Positions 1 to 8,454 of a stretch of DNA of 64,000 nt are shown here, piece after piece. Position 1 is the first letter of the stretch. Each line of letters begins with the position of its first letter. The DNA comes from a virus, in IMG/VR virus record IMGVR_UViG_3300046684_000205, positions 1 to 64,000 of that record. One strand, written 5' to 3'. A model generated the notes under the pieces. The model had not been told where the DNA came from, made no database searches, and saw nothing but the letters and a program-made list of their open reading frames with translations. Made by a program: the position numbers and the translations under genes.

Positions 1-1
1 C

Positions 2-196
2 ATGGCGTGCGGCTACGAAGGGCGCGCGATGGCCGGTGAAACGGGCGCCATCGTCCTGGCTTATCGCAACGACGACGGCGACCTGATCCACATTCGCGCG
101 AGCAAAGTCGGTGAAAACGGCATCGAGCCAGGCACTTGGTACTTGCTGAATGCCGAGGGTGAGTTCGTCAAAGCGCAGGACCAGGGCGACGAATAG
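2..196 (+). CDS. Small acidic hypothetical protein, possibly 5'-incomplete
   Basis: A 64-residue acidic frame opens with an ATG at the very edge of the window, so the true start may lie upstream; a second in-frame ATG is at 29. The protein has a beta-rich pattern and no cysteine cluster, signal or membrane segment. I do not recognise it. It heads the + strand chain of small genes and is followed 9 bases later by the next gene. Confidence 0.55.
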   Translation: MACGYEGRAMAGETGAIVLAYRNDDGDLIHIRASKVGENGIEPGTWYLLNAEGEFVKAQDQGDE

Positions 197-205
197 GAGC
201 AAGTG

Positions 206-394
206 ATGAGCATTACCAACCTCAACGGCTGCCGCTTCATGGTCAGCCCCGATGGGAAGCACGCCGACTGGGTCCACCCGGCTGAGATCGCCGGCCGCTG
301 CCCGACCTGGACTGACTGCACGGATATGGACGATGCGGAGTTCGATGCCTTCATAGCCGAGCGTCGCGCAAAGTTTCCGCCGCTGGCGGCTTAA
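206..394 (+). CDS. Small hypothetical protein
   Basis: Encodes 62 residues from ATG 206; a GTG at 203 would add one residue. AGGAG at 195-199 lies six bases before the ATG and supports this start. The C-terminal half (MDDAEFDAFIAERRAKF) is probably helical. No known domain is visible. Confidence 0.55.
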   Translation: MSITNLNGCRFMVSPDGKHADWVHPAEIAGRCPTWTDCTDMDDAEFDAFIAERRAKFPPLAA

Positions 395-405
395 GGAGGC
401 AAGGA

Positions 406-840
406 ATGATTCCAGTTCCGAAGCAATGGGATGAGGCCTACCTGAACGAGTGTGCCCAGGACGAGATCGATCTGGCTCGCTTACTGAGGCTCGGGAAGTT
501 CGCAGCGCCGGCCGGCCTTACGCGAGACACCGTGCTCGTCCCGGCTCCACCGAAAAGCAACGGCTTCTTCGGCAGCGCCAATAACTCGCGCACCAGGCTT
601 GGTTCCGTCGGCGAGCTGCCGCGGTGGCGCCGTGACTGGAGCGCAGCTGGCCCGCTGAGCACTGATCTTGGCCTGAGCACTTACCAAGACCCCGAAGACG
701 GGTCGGTTTCCGTTAGTGCTGGCGGTCGACGTCGCAACGTCACCGAGCGCTACGAGGACCACCCGGGCAAGGACGCAGCAACCATGGCTGCGATCGTGCG
801 AGCTGCGATCCAGAAGCTTGAGGCAGGCAACAACAACTAA
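406..840 (+). CDS. Hypothetical phage protein, faint DUF2591-like layout
   Basis: 144 residues, start supported by AAGGAGG about eight bases upstream. The centre is Arg/Ser/Gly-rich and apparently disordered. The segment around residues 80-90 (RRDWSAAGPL) loosely recalls the tryptophan/glycine motif of phage DUF2591 proteins, which is weak evidence. The last 25 residues form a likely helix. Function unknown. Confidence 0.55.
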   Translation: MIPVPKQWDEAYLNECAQDEIDLARLLRLGKFAAPAGLTRDTVLVPAPPKSNGFFGSANNSRTRLGSVGELPRWRRDWSAAGPLSTDLGLSTYQDPEDGSVSVSAGGRRRNVTERYEDHPGKDAATMAAIVRAAIQKLEAGNNN

Positions 841-875
841 CACCACAACCCAAGACGCCAATCTAGGAGATCACG

Positions 876-998
876 ATGATCCGCTTCCTTCTGCTGCACC
901 GCATCGAATGGACTGACAAGCATCCGGGCCTGATGGCTATCGGTGCCCTGCTGTTTGCCTGCCTGGCGCTGTCGCTCGCCCCTTCGGTGCCGCAATGA
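876..998 (+). CDS. Small single-pass membrane protein
   Basis: A 40-residue protein with one hydrophobic segment (LMAIGALLFACLALSLA, residues 19-35) after a short basic N-terminus. TAGGAGA lies 6-7 bases before the ATG. Its stop overlaps the next start as ATGA. This is the first of three consecutive tiny membrane-protein genes. Function unknown. Confidence 0.5.
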   Translation: MIRFLLLHRIEWTDKHPGLMAIGALLFACLALSLAPSVPQ

Positions 999-1117
999 AG
1001 CACGCCTACCTGAACCGCCGCCAGATCAACGCCCGGGTGTTTGTCTACGTGGTCGAGTGCATTGCCGGCGCCGCCCTTGCTGGCGTGATCCTGGCTAGCC
1101 GCGTGGGGTCAGCATGA
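995..1117 (+). CDS. Small single-pass membrane protein
   Basis: 40 residues with a basic N-terminus and one hydrophobic stretch (VFVYVVECIAGAALAGVILA, residues 15-34). It is translationally coupled on both sides by four-base overlaps. Not recognised; supported by tight packing and a clear membrane segment. Confidence 0.5.
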   Translation: MKHAYLNRRQINARVFVYVVECIAGAALAGVILASRVGSA

Positions 1118-1254
1118 TCCGCCAAATCGCATCCGCCCTCGTCGGCCTCTCGCTGCTGTTGCTCCTGTACGCAGAAGTCCAGCGCCTCGACGACATGACC
1201 AGCGACCAGGTCGAGCAGCTGCAGCTGGAGCGCGTCGCTCGCGTAGCCCAATAA
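1114..1254 (+). CDS. Small membrane-anchored protein with coiled tail
   Basis: 46 residues: a hydrophobic N-terminal anchor (ALVGLSLLLLLYA, about residues 8-20) then a charged helical tail rich in Asp, Glu and Gln. It overlaps the preceding stop by four bases. The layout (anchor plus short coiled tail) recalls spanin-like or regulatory micro-proteins, but nothing specific identifies it. Confidence 0.5.
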   Translation: MIRQIASALVGLSLLLLLYAEVQRLDDMTSDQVEQLQLERVARVAQ

Positions 1255-1280
1255 CTACAACACAACAAGGAATCCAAGAG

Positions 1281-2186
1281 ATGTGGTTTAAGAACCTGCA
1301 GGTCTATCGCCTCCCCGCCCCATACGCCCTGACCGCCGAGCAGCTGGCCGAAGCACTCCAGTCGCAGTCCTTCGAGCCGGCCGGCAGTAGCGAACTGCTG
1401 CGCCAGGGCTGGGCCCAGGTTCGCGGCGATGGCTCCCCACTCGTCCACTCCGTGAACAGCCAGTTTCTGATCGCCTTGGCGACCGAGAAGAAGATCCTGC
1501 CGTCGAAGGCCGTCAACCAGGTCGCAATGGCGCGCGCCGCGGAGCTCGAGGAACAGCAAGGCTTCCCGCCCGGGAAAAAGGCCATGAAGGAGCTGAGGGA
1601 GCGCGTCGCGGACGAACTCCTACCGCGAGCCCTCTCCGTCCGCTCCGACCTGTATGCGTGGATCGATCCTGTCAACGGCTGGCTCGCCGTCGATTCCGCG
1701 AGCCCGACCAAAGCCGACGACGTGATCAAGCTGCTACTGAAGGCCGTCGACAAGCTGCCGCTGGAATCGCTGCGCGTGCAGCGCTCGCCTGTAGCGATGA
1801 TGACTGCCTGGCTGAAGCAGGACGCGTCTGCGCTCGATTACGACTTCACCATCGACCAGGATGCGACGCTGCAGGCGACCGGCGAAGGCAAAGCGCAAAT
1901 CGGCTTCAAGAACCATAGCCTTGACCCCGAGGACATTTGGCAGCACCTCTCCAGTGGCAAGCAATGCACTCGCTTGGCAATGACTTGGAACAGCCGGATC
2001 TCGTTCGTCCTGACCGAGTCGCTGACGATCCGCTCGATCAAGCCGCTCGACGTCATCAGGGAAAACGATTCGATCGCCGCGGACCAAAACGAACGCTTCG
2101 ACAACGACTTCGCCCTGATGACTGGAGAGCTGGCAAAGCTGCTTGCCGACCTGGTCGAAGCCCTCGGCGGCGAGGCAAAAGGATGA
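1281..2186 (+). CDS. rdgC: RdgC-like recombination-associated protein (copy 1)
   Basis: 301 residues, matching the length of bacterial RdgC (about 303). The N-terminus (MWFKNLQVYRL) and the block QGFPPGKKAMKELRERV around residues 94-110 are characteristic of the family. RdgC is a ring-shaped, sequence-independent dsDNA-binding protein that clamps DNA and restrains RecA loading. A second, shorter paralogue lies at 29551-30402. The next gene starts within its stop codon (ATGA). Family assignment is firm; the phage role is inferred. Confidence 0.88.
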   Translation: MWFKNLQVYRLPAPYALTAEQLAEALQSQSFEPAGSSELLRQGWAQVRGDGSPLVHSVNSQFLIALATEKKILPSKAVNQVAMARAAELEEQQGFPPGKKAMKELRERVADELLPRALSVRSDLYAWIDPVNGWLAVDSASPTKADDVIKLLLKAVDKLPLESLRVQRSPVAMMTAWLKQDASALDYDFTIDQDATLQATGEGKAQIGFKNHSLDPEDIWQHLSSGKQCTRLAMTWNSRISFVLTESLTIRSIKPLDVIRENDSIAADQNERFDNDFALMTGELAKLLADLVEALGGEAKG

Positions 2187-2368
2187 TCCGAGTCCGCCCG
2201 CGGCGTATTCCCGCGGATGAAACGCCGGCGCAACGCCAGGCGCGCGAGGACCGCGAAGCCGCCCGGGTCTACGGCATGAATCGCCGCTCGAGCAAGTACT
2301 ACAGCGATCTGGATGCAATCAGCGCTGGCGAAAAGCCCGGCACCCTCAACACCAACAAGACCAAATAA
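2183..2368 (+). CDS. Basic hypothetical protein
   Basis: 61 residues, strongly basic in the first half (IRVRPRRIPADETPAQRQAR). It is coupled to the upstream rdgC by a four-base overlap, so it may be co-produced with that DNA-binding protein. No recognised domain. Confidence 0.5.
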   Translation: MIRVRPRRIPADETPAQRQAREDREAARVYGMNRRSSKYYSDLDAISAGEKPGTLNTNKTK

Positions 2369-2381
2369 ACAGGAGAGCCTC

Positions 2382-3983
2382 ATGACCACGAACAGCGAGA
2401 ACACCCCGGCACGCCGCGCCGAAGACCACCTTCCGGACGCGAAGATCGACTGGAACAAACCGGAGGCGCCGGCGGTTCCGCTGTCGAGCACTGCCGGTGC
2501 CGCGCGCCAGGGCGGCAATACGAGCGACGAGGGCGACTTTGCAAGCCGCAGCCGCGAGGAGTTGATCGACTACATCCTCTACCTTCGCAAAGCAGTTGAC
2601 GCTCCCATCCCGCCACTCACCGCACCAGCACCGCTAACCAGCCGTCAAAAGTTCGTAAATGCCATGATGGAAAACGCTGAAAAGTGGTCCGGGTCGGCTG
2701 CACCAGCACCACAGCAGGGCGAGAGCATCGAGATCACGGATACGGACAGCGCCCGCGCTTTTCTGCTCCAGTGGATGGTCGCCAACTTCCCCAGCGACCA
2801 AAGCTTCGGCGTCTATATCCAGACCCAGCTGGCCGGCGACTTCGCTTACCAACTTGCAAAAGCCCTCGCTGCCAAGGCTGCGCCAGCCGCCCCGGTGCAG
2901 ACCTTGCAAACCGATCTGTCGAAACGCCTGCGAAATGCGGCCAAAGCCTACGGAGAACTCGGCTCGACAACGCTGTTCACCTTCGATGTTCTGGCCGCTG
3001 CCGACGAGATCGATCGCTACTACGGCGGCATGCTGGCTTGGAAGCAGACCGCCGAGAAGAAAGACCGCGACTGGAACGCCGAGCGCATGGGCCGCGTCAA
3101 CGACCGCATCGTATCCAATCTGGCCGCCCCGGTGCAGACCGCCGATCAAGGCGAGCCGAACATGCTGTGGGACGCGGAGGATTCCGAGAACTGCTACGGC
3201 GACGGCCCGGAGGACTTTGCCAACAACTACGCATCGAATTGCATGATGACCGGCGAGGAAGCGGAGGTAGGCGTGCTGTGCGCCTACCGTGGGCACAACC
3301 GCACCATGCGCATCGTCGTGTCGAAGGACGCGGATTCGGACAAGCCGGTTTCGTGGTCGTGGGTTGGCGAAGAGCCTGCTGCCAGTGTGGCCGCTCCTGT
3401 GCAAGCAGAGCAGGCACATGCAGAGCCGGTGGCATGGATGAATCCTGAAACGCTTGATGTGATCCACGACACCCGTAAGCGCGCGTGGGAAAGCGACTTT
3501 GGCATGGGCGGAAAGGCTAAGGCGGCTGGGTACACTTGCCGGCTCGTTGCCCCCGCACTCCCCGCCCAGGCAGAGCAGGTAGAAGCAGTGCGAGCGGCCG
3601 ATGAGCAATTTCCGATCCAGAACACGGATCAGGCCCGCGCATTCCTGACCAAATGGATGCGCGCCAATTTCCCTACTGATCGCACGTTTGACCGCTACAT
3701 TGCCGAGCACCTCGCAGGTGACTTCGCATGGCAGCTCGCCAACGCTCTCGCTACTAAGGAAGCAGCAGCCCAGGTGCCGGCAGCAGAAGATGTGCGAGCG
3801 AAGGCGCTGGAAGATGCGGCTTTCATCTGCGAGGCGAAGCAATCGACCGATACGGACTGGGACACCAGCTTCTGGAACCAAGCCGTTCAGTCATGCGCCC
3901 ACGCTATCCGCAATCTCGCAGCTCCGAGCACTACACCCAGCAATGACACTAGCGCCCTTGGTGATACTGGAGGCGCGAAATGA
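2382..3983 (+). CDS. Mosaic phage protein with duplicated helical domain and Ala/Pro linkers
   Basis: 533 residues from ATG 2382, preceded by AGGAG. The protein is a string of short modules joined by Ala/Pro/Gln linkers (AAPVQT, AAPVQA, ALPAQA). One module occurs twice, at about residues 116-167 and 407-460, sharing ARAFL, NFP, YI, LAGDFA and QLA-AL positions. A middle module (about residues 255-350) is acidic with a Cys pair. The layout resembles the Ead/Ea22 mosaic accessory proteins of lambdoid phages. Function unknown; the linker composition suggests module shuffling. Confidence 0.65.
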   Translation: MTTNSENTPARRAEDHLPDAKIDWNKPEAPAVPLSSTAGAARQGGNTSDEGDFASRSREELIDYILYLRKAVDAPIPPLTAPAPLTSRQKFVNAMMENAEKWSGSAAPAPQQGESIEITDTDSARAFLLQWMVANFPSDQSFGVYIQTQLAGDFAYQLAKALAAKAAPAAPVQTLQTDLSKRLRNAAKAYGELGSTTLFTFDVLAAADEIDRYYGGMLAWKQTAEKKDRDWNAERMGRVNDRIVSNLAAPVQTADQGEPNMLWDAEDSENCYGDGPEDFANNYASNCMMTGEEAEVGVLCAYRGHNRTMRIVVSKDADSDKPVSWSWVGEEPAASVAAPVQAEQAHAEPVAWMNPETLDVIHDTRKRAWESDFGMGGKAKAAGYTCRLVAPALPAQAEQVEAVRAADEQFPIQNTDQARAFLTKWMRANFPTDRTFDRYIAEHLAGDFAWQLANALATKEAAAQVPAAEDVRAKALEDAAFICEAKQSTDTDWDTSFWNQAVQSCAHAIRNLAAPSTTPSNDTSALGDTGGAK

Positions 3984-4270
3984 GCCTGCCTGCATACGGC
4001 ACCGCACCCATCCGCTGCGGTAAGACGAAGTGTCAATGGAAGGGTTATGAGACGGACTTGACTTCCGTGCCGCACAAGACGATCAAGACCGCAACGCAGT
4101 CGGCATGCCCTTCTTGCGGCTGCACGAGCTACATGTTCATGACGGAGCGTCAAATTGCGACGTGGGAGCGCAGCAAGGCCGAGGTCAACGTCAATCAGTC
4201 CAGTGGCGCCCCGAGCACTGCTGAAGCAAGCAAGGCGAGCGATAACGCCGCTAGCGGGAGCGATGCATGA
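3980..4270 (+). CDS. Zinc-ribbon hypothetical protein
   Basis: 96 residues. Residues 13-50 carry two cysteine pairs (CGKTKC and CPSCGC) spaced like a small zinc ribbon; the tail is Ser/Ala/Asn-rich and disordered. It overlaps both neighbours by four bases and lies directly before the PAPS-reductase-like gene, suggesting joint expression. The metal site is inferred from spacing only. Confidence 0.55.
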   Translation: MSLPAYGTAPIRCGKTKCQWKGYETDLTSVPHKTIKTATQSACPSCGCTSYMFMTERQIATWERSKAEVNVNQSSGAPSTAEASKASDNAASGSDA

Positions 4271-5172
4271 CGAAGCCGCGTTTATTTGTCAGCTTTAGTG
4301 GCGGCAAGACTTCCGGCTACATGGCCAAACTGATCAAAGACCATTGGTCGGATCTGTACGAGATCGTCGTTGTTTTTGCAAACACCAGCCGCGAAGACGA
4401 AAAAACCCTGATCTTCGTGAACGAGTGTGATAAGCGATTCGGCCTGAACGTGGTTTGGATTGAGGCCGAAGTTTTCCACGGCGAGGCTACCTCTAGCGGC
4501 TACCGTATCGTGACCTTTGAAACGGCATCCCGCAATGGTGAAGTCTTCGAAGAAGTAATTAAAAAATATGGCATTTCTAACGCGGCATTCGGCCACTGCA
4601 ACCGCGAAATGAAGCTCAACGCCATGCACAGCTACGTACGCGATGGGCTGGGCTGGGACGACTATTGCACAGCGCTCGGCATCAGAATGGACGAGCAACG
4701 CCGCGTATCGAAGCATGCAGGGGTCAACAAGATCCTGTATCCGCTAATCGATACCTGGCCGACCGATAAACAAGATGTTGCCAACTTTTGGGAAAACCAG
4801 CCTTTCCAGCTTGACCTGCCTGAGCACCTAGGGAACTGCGTAACCTGCTTTAAAAAGTCAGATCGCAAGCTGTTTCAGGTGTATGCCGACAATCCCTACG
4901 CTTTTTTGTGGAATGCGCGCATGGAAGCCGAGTACGGCTGGCATGGAGCGCCCTGGTACGGCGAGCCGAATGAAGCTGGACATGCGCGCACTTTCTGGCG
5001 CGGGAACCGCTCGACCGAGCAAGTGCTGGCGCAGGCACGGGAGCTTGGCGTGCAGCCGTTCATCCCGATCCGCGAAACCCGCAGCATGGATGCCCGTCAG
5101 TTCGGGCTGGATTTTGAGAATGGCGGATGCAGCGAGAGCTGCGAAGCGTACCCAATGGAGGATGCAGCATGA
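4267..5172 (+). CDS. PAPS-reductase-like PP-loop ATPase
   Basis: 301 residues. The N-terminus carries the PP-loop SFSGGKTSGYM (residues 9-19) typical of the adenine-nucleotide alpha-hydrolase/PAPS reductase family, which binds ATP, APS or PAPS for sulfur or adenylyl chemistry. A later Cys pair in GNCVTCFKK, plus Cys residues near the C-terminus (GGCSESCEA), could bind an iron-sulfur cluster. It lies between two mosaic accessory proteins. Phage members have been proposed to act in sulfur metabolism or in DNA/RNA thio-modification; nothing here decides between them. Confidence 0.8.
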   Translation: MTKPRLFVSFSGGKTSGYMAKLIKDHWSDLYEIVVVFANTSREDEKTLIFVNECDKRFGLNVVWIEAEVFHGEATSSGYRIVTFETASRNGEVFEEVIKKYGISNAAFGHCNREMKLNAMHSYVRDGLGWDDYCTALGIRMDEQRRVSKHAGVNKILYPLIDTWPTDKQDVANFWENQPFQLDLPEHLGNCVTCFKKSDRKLFQVYADNPYAFLWNARMEAEYGWHGAPWYGEPNEAGHARTFWRGNRSTEQVLAQARELGVQPFIPIRETRSMDARQFGLDFENGGCSESCEAYPMEDAA

Positions 5173-7334
5173 ACGAGAACAATAACATCGCCCCTACAGG
5201 CACAGAAGCAGGCTTTGACCTGGACAAGCTGGAAGCACTGCTGAATGCCACTACCCCCGGGCCTTGGGTCCGCAACTTCGGCAACTGGAATGTAGTCGCC
5301 CCGAACGAGTCGAATGGCGGACTTGACCGTTACCATGTGTGCACCACCGAAGGCCGCGACTATGAGCAGATGTCACGCAATGCTGACTTCATCGTAGCGG
5401 CAAAAACACACATGGCCGCCATGATCGCTCTCGCTCGCCGAGCTGCACCGGCTACCTCGGACATGCCGGATACCACGGCAAGCGCGAGCGGGGACGACCC
5501 GTTACTCAGCTTGATCTGGCGCATTAACGATACTGTCCTGAAGGCTTTGCCGAATCACCCTGACGCAGGCGTGAGACAAGCGCGGAATACCAAGTCCCCC
5601 GCCGAAGTGCTGGTCAACGTCGAATCACTCACCCGTTACTACAGGGAGGCTGCTCGCCGCGCCGCCCAGCCGGTACAGGCTGGAGAAGCGGTAGACCTGC
5701 CCGCAAAGGGAGAGCTTCTGACCGAGGACCAGCGCGACAAGATCGAAGCCGCCTTGCGCAAGGCGTGGCCCGCAGCCTTTAAAGACGCGCCCAGCAAGGC
5801 GATGGGCCAACTTATTTGGGCAACGGAGCAGGCATGCTTCGCATCTGCTGCCCGCGCCAGTCTTGCCCCGGTATCCGCCCAGCCTATCGCTGGAATGCAC
5901 TGGTGTCCTTCGGCGGGCCAATGGTCGCTCACCATCTATGCGGACGTTCCCAAGATCGCGGGCGAAACCTACAAGCTCTATGCAGCCCCGGTATCCGCCC
6001 AGCAGGGCGCAGCCAAAGCGGCAACAACTGTTGAAAAGGATGGCTGCAGGCTGTGTCTCGGCGCGAAAGGCGGCGTACCCGGCAATGAAAACGTGATCGG
6101 TGGCGTCGTCGTGTGCGACTACTGCTCATCCACGTTGATGGACATGAAATCGGCGGGCTGGTTTGGCGCAGACAAAGCACCGGCAGAGGGTTCGCCGCAA
6201 GACAACTGCACCGATTGCGGCGGCAGCAGGGCGCATAAGGGCGACAAGGCGCGCGATTGCGAAAGCTGCGACGGAACGGGGCGCGGCTGGGCGCAGCGCG
6301 AAAACGTAGTCAGAGCACCGGCATCCGGCTATGTGCACCTGGCTGGCGAAGATGTGCTCGGAGGCGCGAAACGCATCGCCGAGAACGTGCGCCATTGGGC
6401 ACCGGCAGCGCAGGGGTGCCCGAGTTGTGGCCGAGCGCCCGGTGAGCGCCGCGACGAATGCGAGCAATGCCCCGAGGCACCGGCAGCGCAGGCTGTGGAT
6501 CTGTCGAAACTGCCGCTGCATTTCAAGGAAGGCATCGAGAACGGCGGATACTACCTTGCCACCGATGTTATCCGCGCACTCGCTCTCGCCGCATCCCCTG
6601 CCAGCACTCCCGAGGCAGCGCCCGAGCAGCAACTGGCGACCGCCGAGGCTCTAGCTGATGAAGAACTGGACGCTATCTTCATGCCCCTGATGCCATCACT
6701 CCCAGCGCCTTACGCACTGCGTATTTATGGCCGCGAAGTCGAAGCCGAGGTAGCTCGCCGGTTCCGCGCGCAGGGCGGAAACACGAACGACAGCAGCGCC
6801 AATCTCGCCGCTCCTACTGCTGGAGCAGCGACGACCAGCGAGGATGCGCGGGATGCGAATAGCAACTTAATCGCGAAGATGCGCGAAATGCTGGACATCC
6901 AAGGGCAGAGCGGCACCTGGAATTGCAACCCCTACATGCACGGCATGTACAACGGCATGGCTTACATGCTCGCAATGGTTGACGGAACAGAACCGTGTTT
7001 CCGCAGAGCGCCAGTCAAGTGGCTCGACAAGCCCGCAGAGATGTCTACCGCTGCGAAGGATGTGCTGAACGAGCGCAGCCGTCAGGTGAAATCCGAGGGC
7101 TGGTCGCTTTCCCACGACGACGCGCACGAAGGCGGGGAACTTGCACTGGCAGCCGCGTGCTACGCAGCTCATCACATCTATCCCAACATCCTGAATATCT
7201 GGTCTTGGTCGCCAGAGTGGTGGAAGCCGGCCGAGCCGCGCCGCAACCTCGTCAAAGCTGGCGCGCTGATCCTGGCCGACATCGAGCGCATCGATCGCGC
7301 AGCCATGCGCGCTACCCAGCAGGAGGGCGAGTAA
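5169..7334 (+). CDS. Large mosaic Ead/Ea22-type protein with zinc-finger modules
   Basis: 721 residues from ATG 5169, overlapping the previous stop. The N-terminal module (about residues 12-90) has the ATPGPW start and NADFIVAAK end of the Ead/Ea22 family. Ala/Pro linkers (APVSAQ, APAAQ) then separate modules. Residues 295-330 form a C-x2-C/C-x2-C ribbon, 350-385 a DnaJ-like CxxCxG repeat, and 415-435 another Cys cluster. The C-terminal 90 residues hold a common phage domain with HDDAHEGGELALAA and a terminal KAGALILADIERIDRA helix. Function unknown; probable module-shuffled accessory protein. Confidence 0.65.
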   Translation: MNENNNIAPTGTEAGFDLDKLEALLNATTPGPWVRNFGNWNVVAPNESNGGLDRYHVCTTEGRDYEQMSRNADFIVAAKTHMAAMIALARRAAPATSDMPDTTASASGDDPLLSLIWRINDTVLKALPNHPDAGVRQARNTKSPAEVLVNVESLTRYYREAARRAAQPVQAGEAVDLPAKGELLTEDQRDKIEAALRKAWPAAFKDAPSKAMGQLIWATEQACFASAARASLAPVSAQPIAGMHWCPSAGQWSLTIYADVPKIAGETYKLYAAPVSAQQGAAKAATTVEKDGCRLCLGAKGGVPGNENVIGGVVVCDYCSSTLMDMKSAGWFGADKAPAEGSPQDNCTDCGGSRAHKGDKARDCESCDGTGRGWAQRENVVRAPASGYVHLAGEDVLGGAKRIAENVRHWAPAAQGCPSCGRAPGERRDECEQCPEAPAAQAVDLSKLPLHFKEGIENGGYYLATDVIRALALAASPASTPEAAPEQQLATAEALADEELDAIFMPLMPSLPAPYALRIYGREVEAEVARRFRAQGGNTNDSSANLAAPTAGAATTSEDARDANSNLIAKMREMLDIQGQSGTWNCNPYMHGMYNGMAYMLAMVDGTEPCFRRAPVKWLDKPAEMSTAAKDVLNERSRQVKSEGWSLSHDDAHEGGELALAAACYAAHHIYPNILNIWSWSPEWWKPAEPRRNLVKAGALILADIERIDRAAMRATQQEGE

Positions 7335-7493
7335 ATGAGCCGGAACCAACGTGAAGGCCGCTACGCAGGCAAACTCTACGCCCACCACTGGCGCAGCCGT
7401 TACTATCGCCGCCCTGGCGAGTACACCGCAGCGATTGCACCGTACATGGCGGCAGTCGCCGACAGCAGAAAGGAGCAATCCCATGTCCAATAA
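7335..7493 (+). CDS. Small basic Tyr/Arg-rich protein
   Basis: 52 residues. The middle (YAGKLYAHHWRSRYYRRPGEY) is rich in Tyr, His and Arg and could contact nucleic acid. The start follows the upstream stop by one base, with AGGAGG 14 bases before it. The 3' end overlaps the next gene by 11 bases. Not recognised. Confidence 0.45.
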   Translation: MSRNQREGRYAGKLYAHHWRSRYYRRPGEYTAAIAPYMAAVADSRKEQSHVQ

Positions 7494-7614
7494 CCTGAAC
7501 CAAGCCCTGCACGCAGCCATGCGACAGCAGACACGCGTAGCAAGCCAGTTCGCCGCGCACTGGCGCGAAGCAACTGCATGGCAGCATCAGAAAGGGCCGC
7601 AGCATGGAAAATAA
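7483..7614 (+). CDS. Small hypothetical protein, N-terminus shared with next gene
   Basis: 43 residues beginning MSNNLNQALHAAM. The start region repeats at the next gene: the 15 bases AATAACCTGAACCAA occur at both starts. AAGGAG lies about eight bases before the ATG. Probably helical and Gln/Ala/His-rich. Function unknown. Confidence 0.45.
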   Translation: MSNNLNQALHAAMRQQTRVASQFAAHWREATAWQHQKGPQHGK

Positions 7615-7945
7615 CCTGAACCAAGGCGCGAGCATTGAAGCCGAGCGCGCAGACTTCGAAAAAGCCGTGCTGAACATCACTTGCGCAAATGCTGACTCAC
7701 TCAAGCGCGACGAAGACCGGCCCGAAGACTACGACGATTACGTGGTCTCGACCTACTGGCAATTCTGGCAAGCCGCCCGCCGCACCCCTGCTGACGCTGT
7801 AGGTGCTGGAGAGCTGCCGCCGCTGCCGGAGGTTCCGAGGCACTGTTCGAATGCAGGCGTGACCGCTTACACCATTGACCAGATGCACGAATACGGCCGC
7901 CAGTGCATCGCCGCTGATCGCGCCCAGCGCAAGGAGACGCCATGA
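7604..7945 (+). CDS. Ead-type accessory protein fragment
   Basis: 113 residues starting MENNLNQG. It contains STYWQFWQAARR and a C-terminal YGRQCIAADRAQ segment, both of a type common in phage mosaic accessory proteins. It overlaps the previous gene by 11 bases and the next by four. It probably belongs to the same modular family as the two large proteins upstream. Function unknown. Confidence 0.5.
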   Translation: MENNLNQGASIEAERADFEKAVLNITCANADSLKRDEDRPEDYDDYVVSTYWQFWQAARRTPADAVGAGELPPLPEVPRHCSNAGVTAYTIDQMHEYGRQCIAADRAQRKETP

Positions 7946-8454
7946 TCTGGCCCACCATCCCCTTCAAGCCGCACGTGCCGCGCTGCCCGAAGTGCAACCA
8001 GTACCTGCCTGACCGCTGTACCTGCAACGGCATGAGCATCGAGCAGCGCCGCAATAGCGAATCCTACCCTGACGAAGTCATGCAGGCTCGCGCAACACCT
8101 TGGGGCCTCGGCCGCACCATGATCGTGGCTACACCCACCGGCCGCCGCACAGGTCTGCATCCGGCTCTCGCCGTGGCTTACGGCCAGCCGGCGCCGAAAT
8201 GGCAGCTGCACTTCATCGGCACGGACTTCGGCGATCCCGAGGAGCGGGTGCTGGCCGTCCTCGGGCGTCACCCCGACAGCCCGGCCGGCTGGGGCTGCGG
8301 CCAGGTCGACCTCGACATCAACAATACCGGCTTCCTGCACCGTACTGCCTCCGGCAACGCCCGCCAGCGCCGCCGCCAGATCCGGATCTGGAAGCGCCAG
8401 GGCTTCACCGTCACGCAGTTCAACGTTCACACCCGCGAAAGGATCACGCGATGA
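7942..8454 (+). CDS. Zinc-knuckle hypothetical protein
   Basis: 170 residues. Residues 15-29 carry CPKCNQ and CTC, a short four-Cys knuckle. The rest has a mixed alpha/beta pattern with a basic C-terminal helix (ARQRRRQIRIWKRQG). Coupled to both neighbours. Not recognised; the basic tail suggests nucleic-acid contact. Confidence 0.5.
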   Translation: MIWPTIPFKPHVPRCPKCNQYLPDRCTCNGMSIEQRRNSESYPDEVMQARATPWGLGRTMIVATPTGRRTGLHPALAVAYGQPAPKWQLHFIGTDFGDPEERVLAVLGRHPDSPAGWGCGQVDLDINNTGFLHRTASGNARQRRRQIRIWKRQGFTVTQFNVHTRERITR

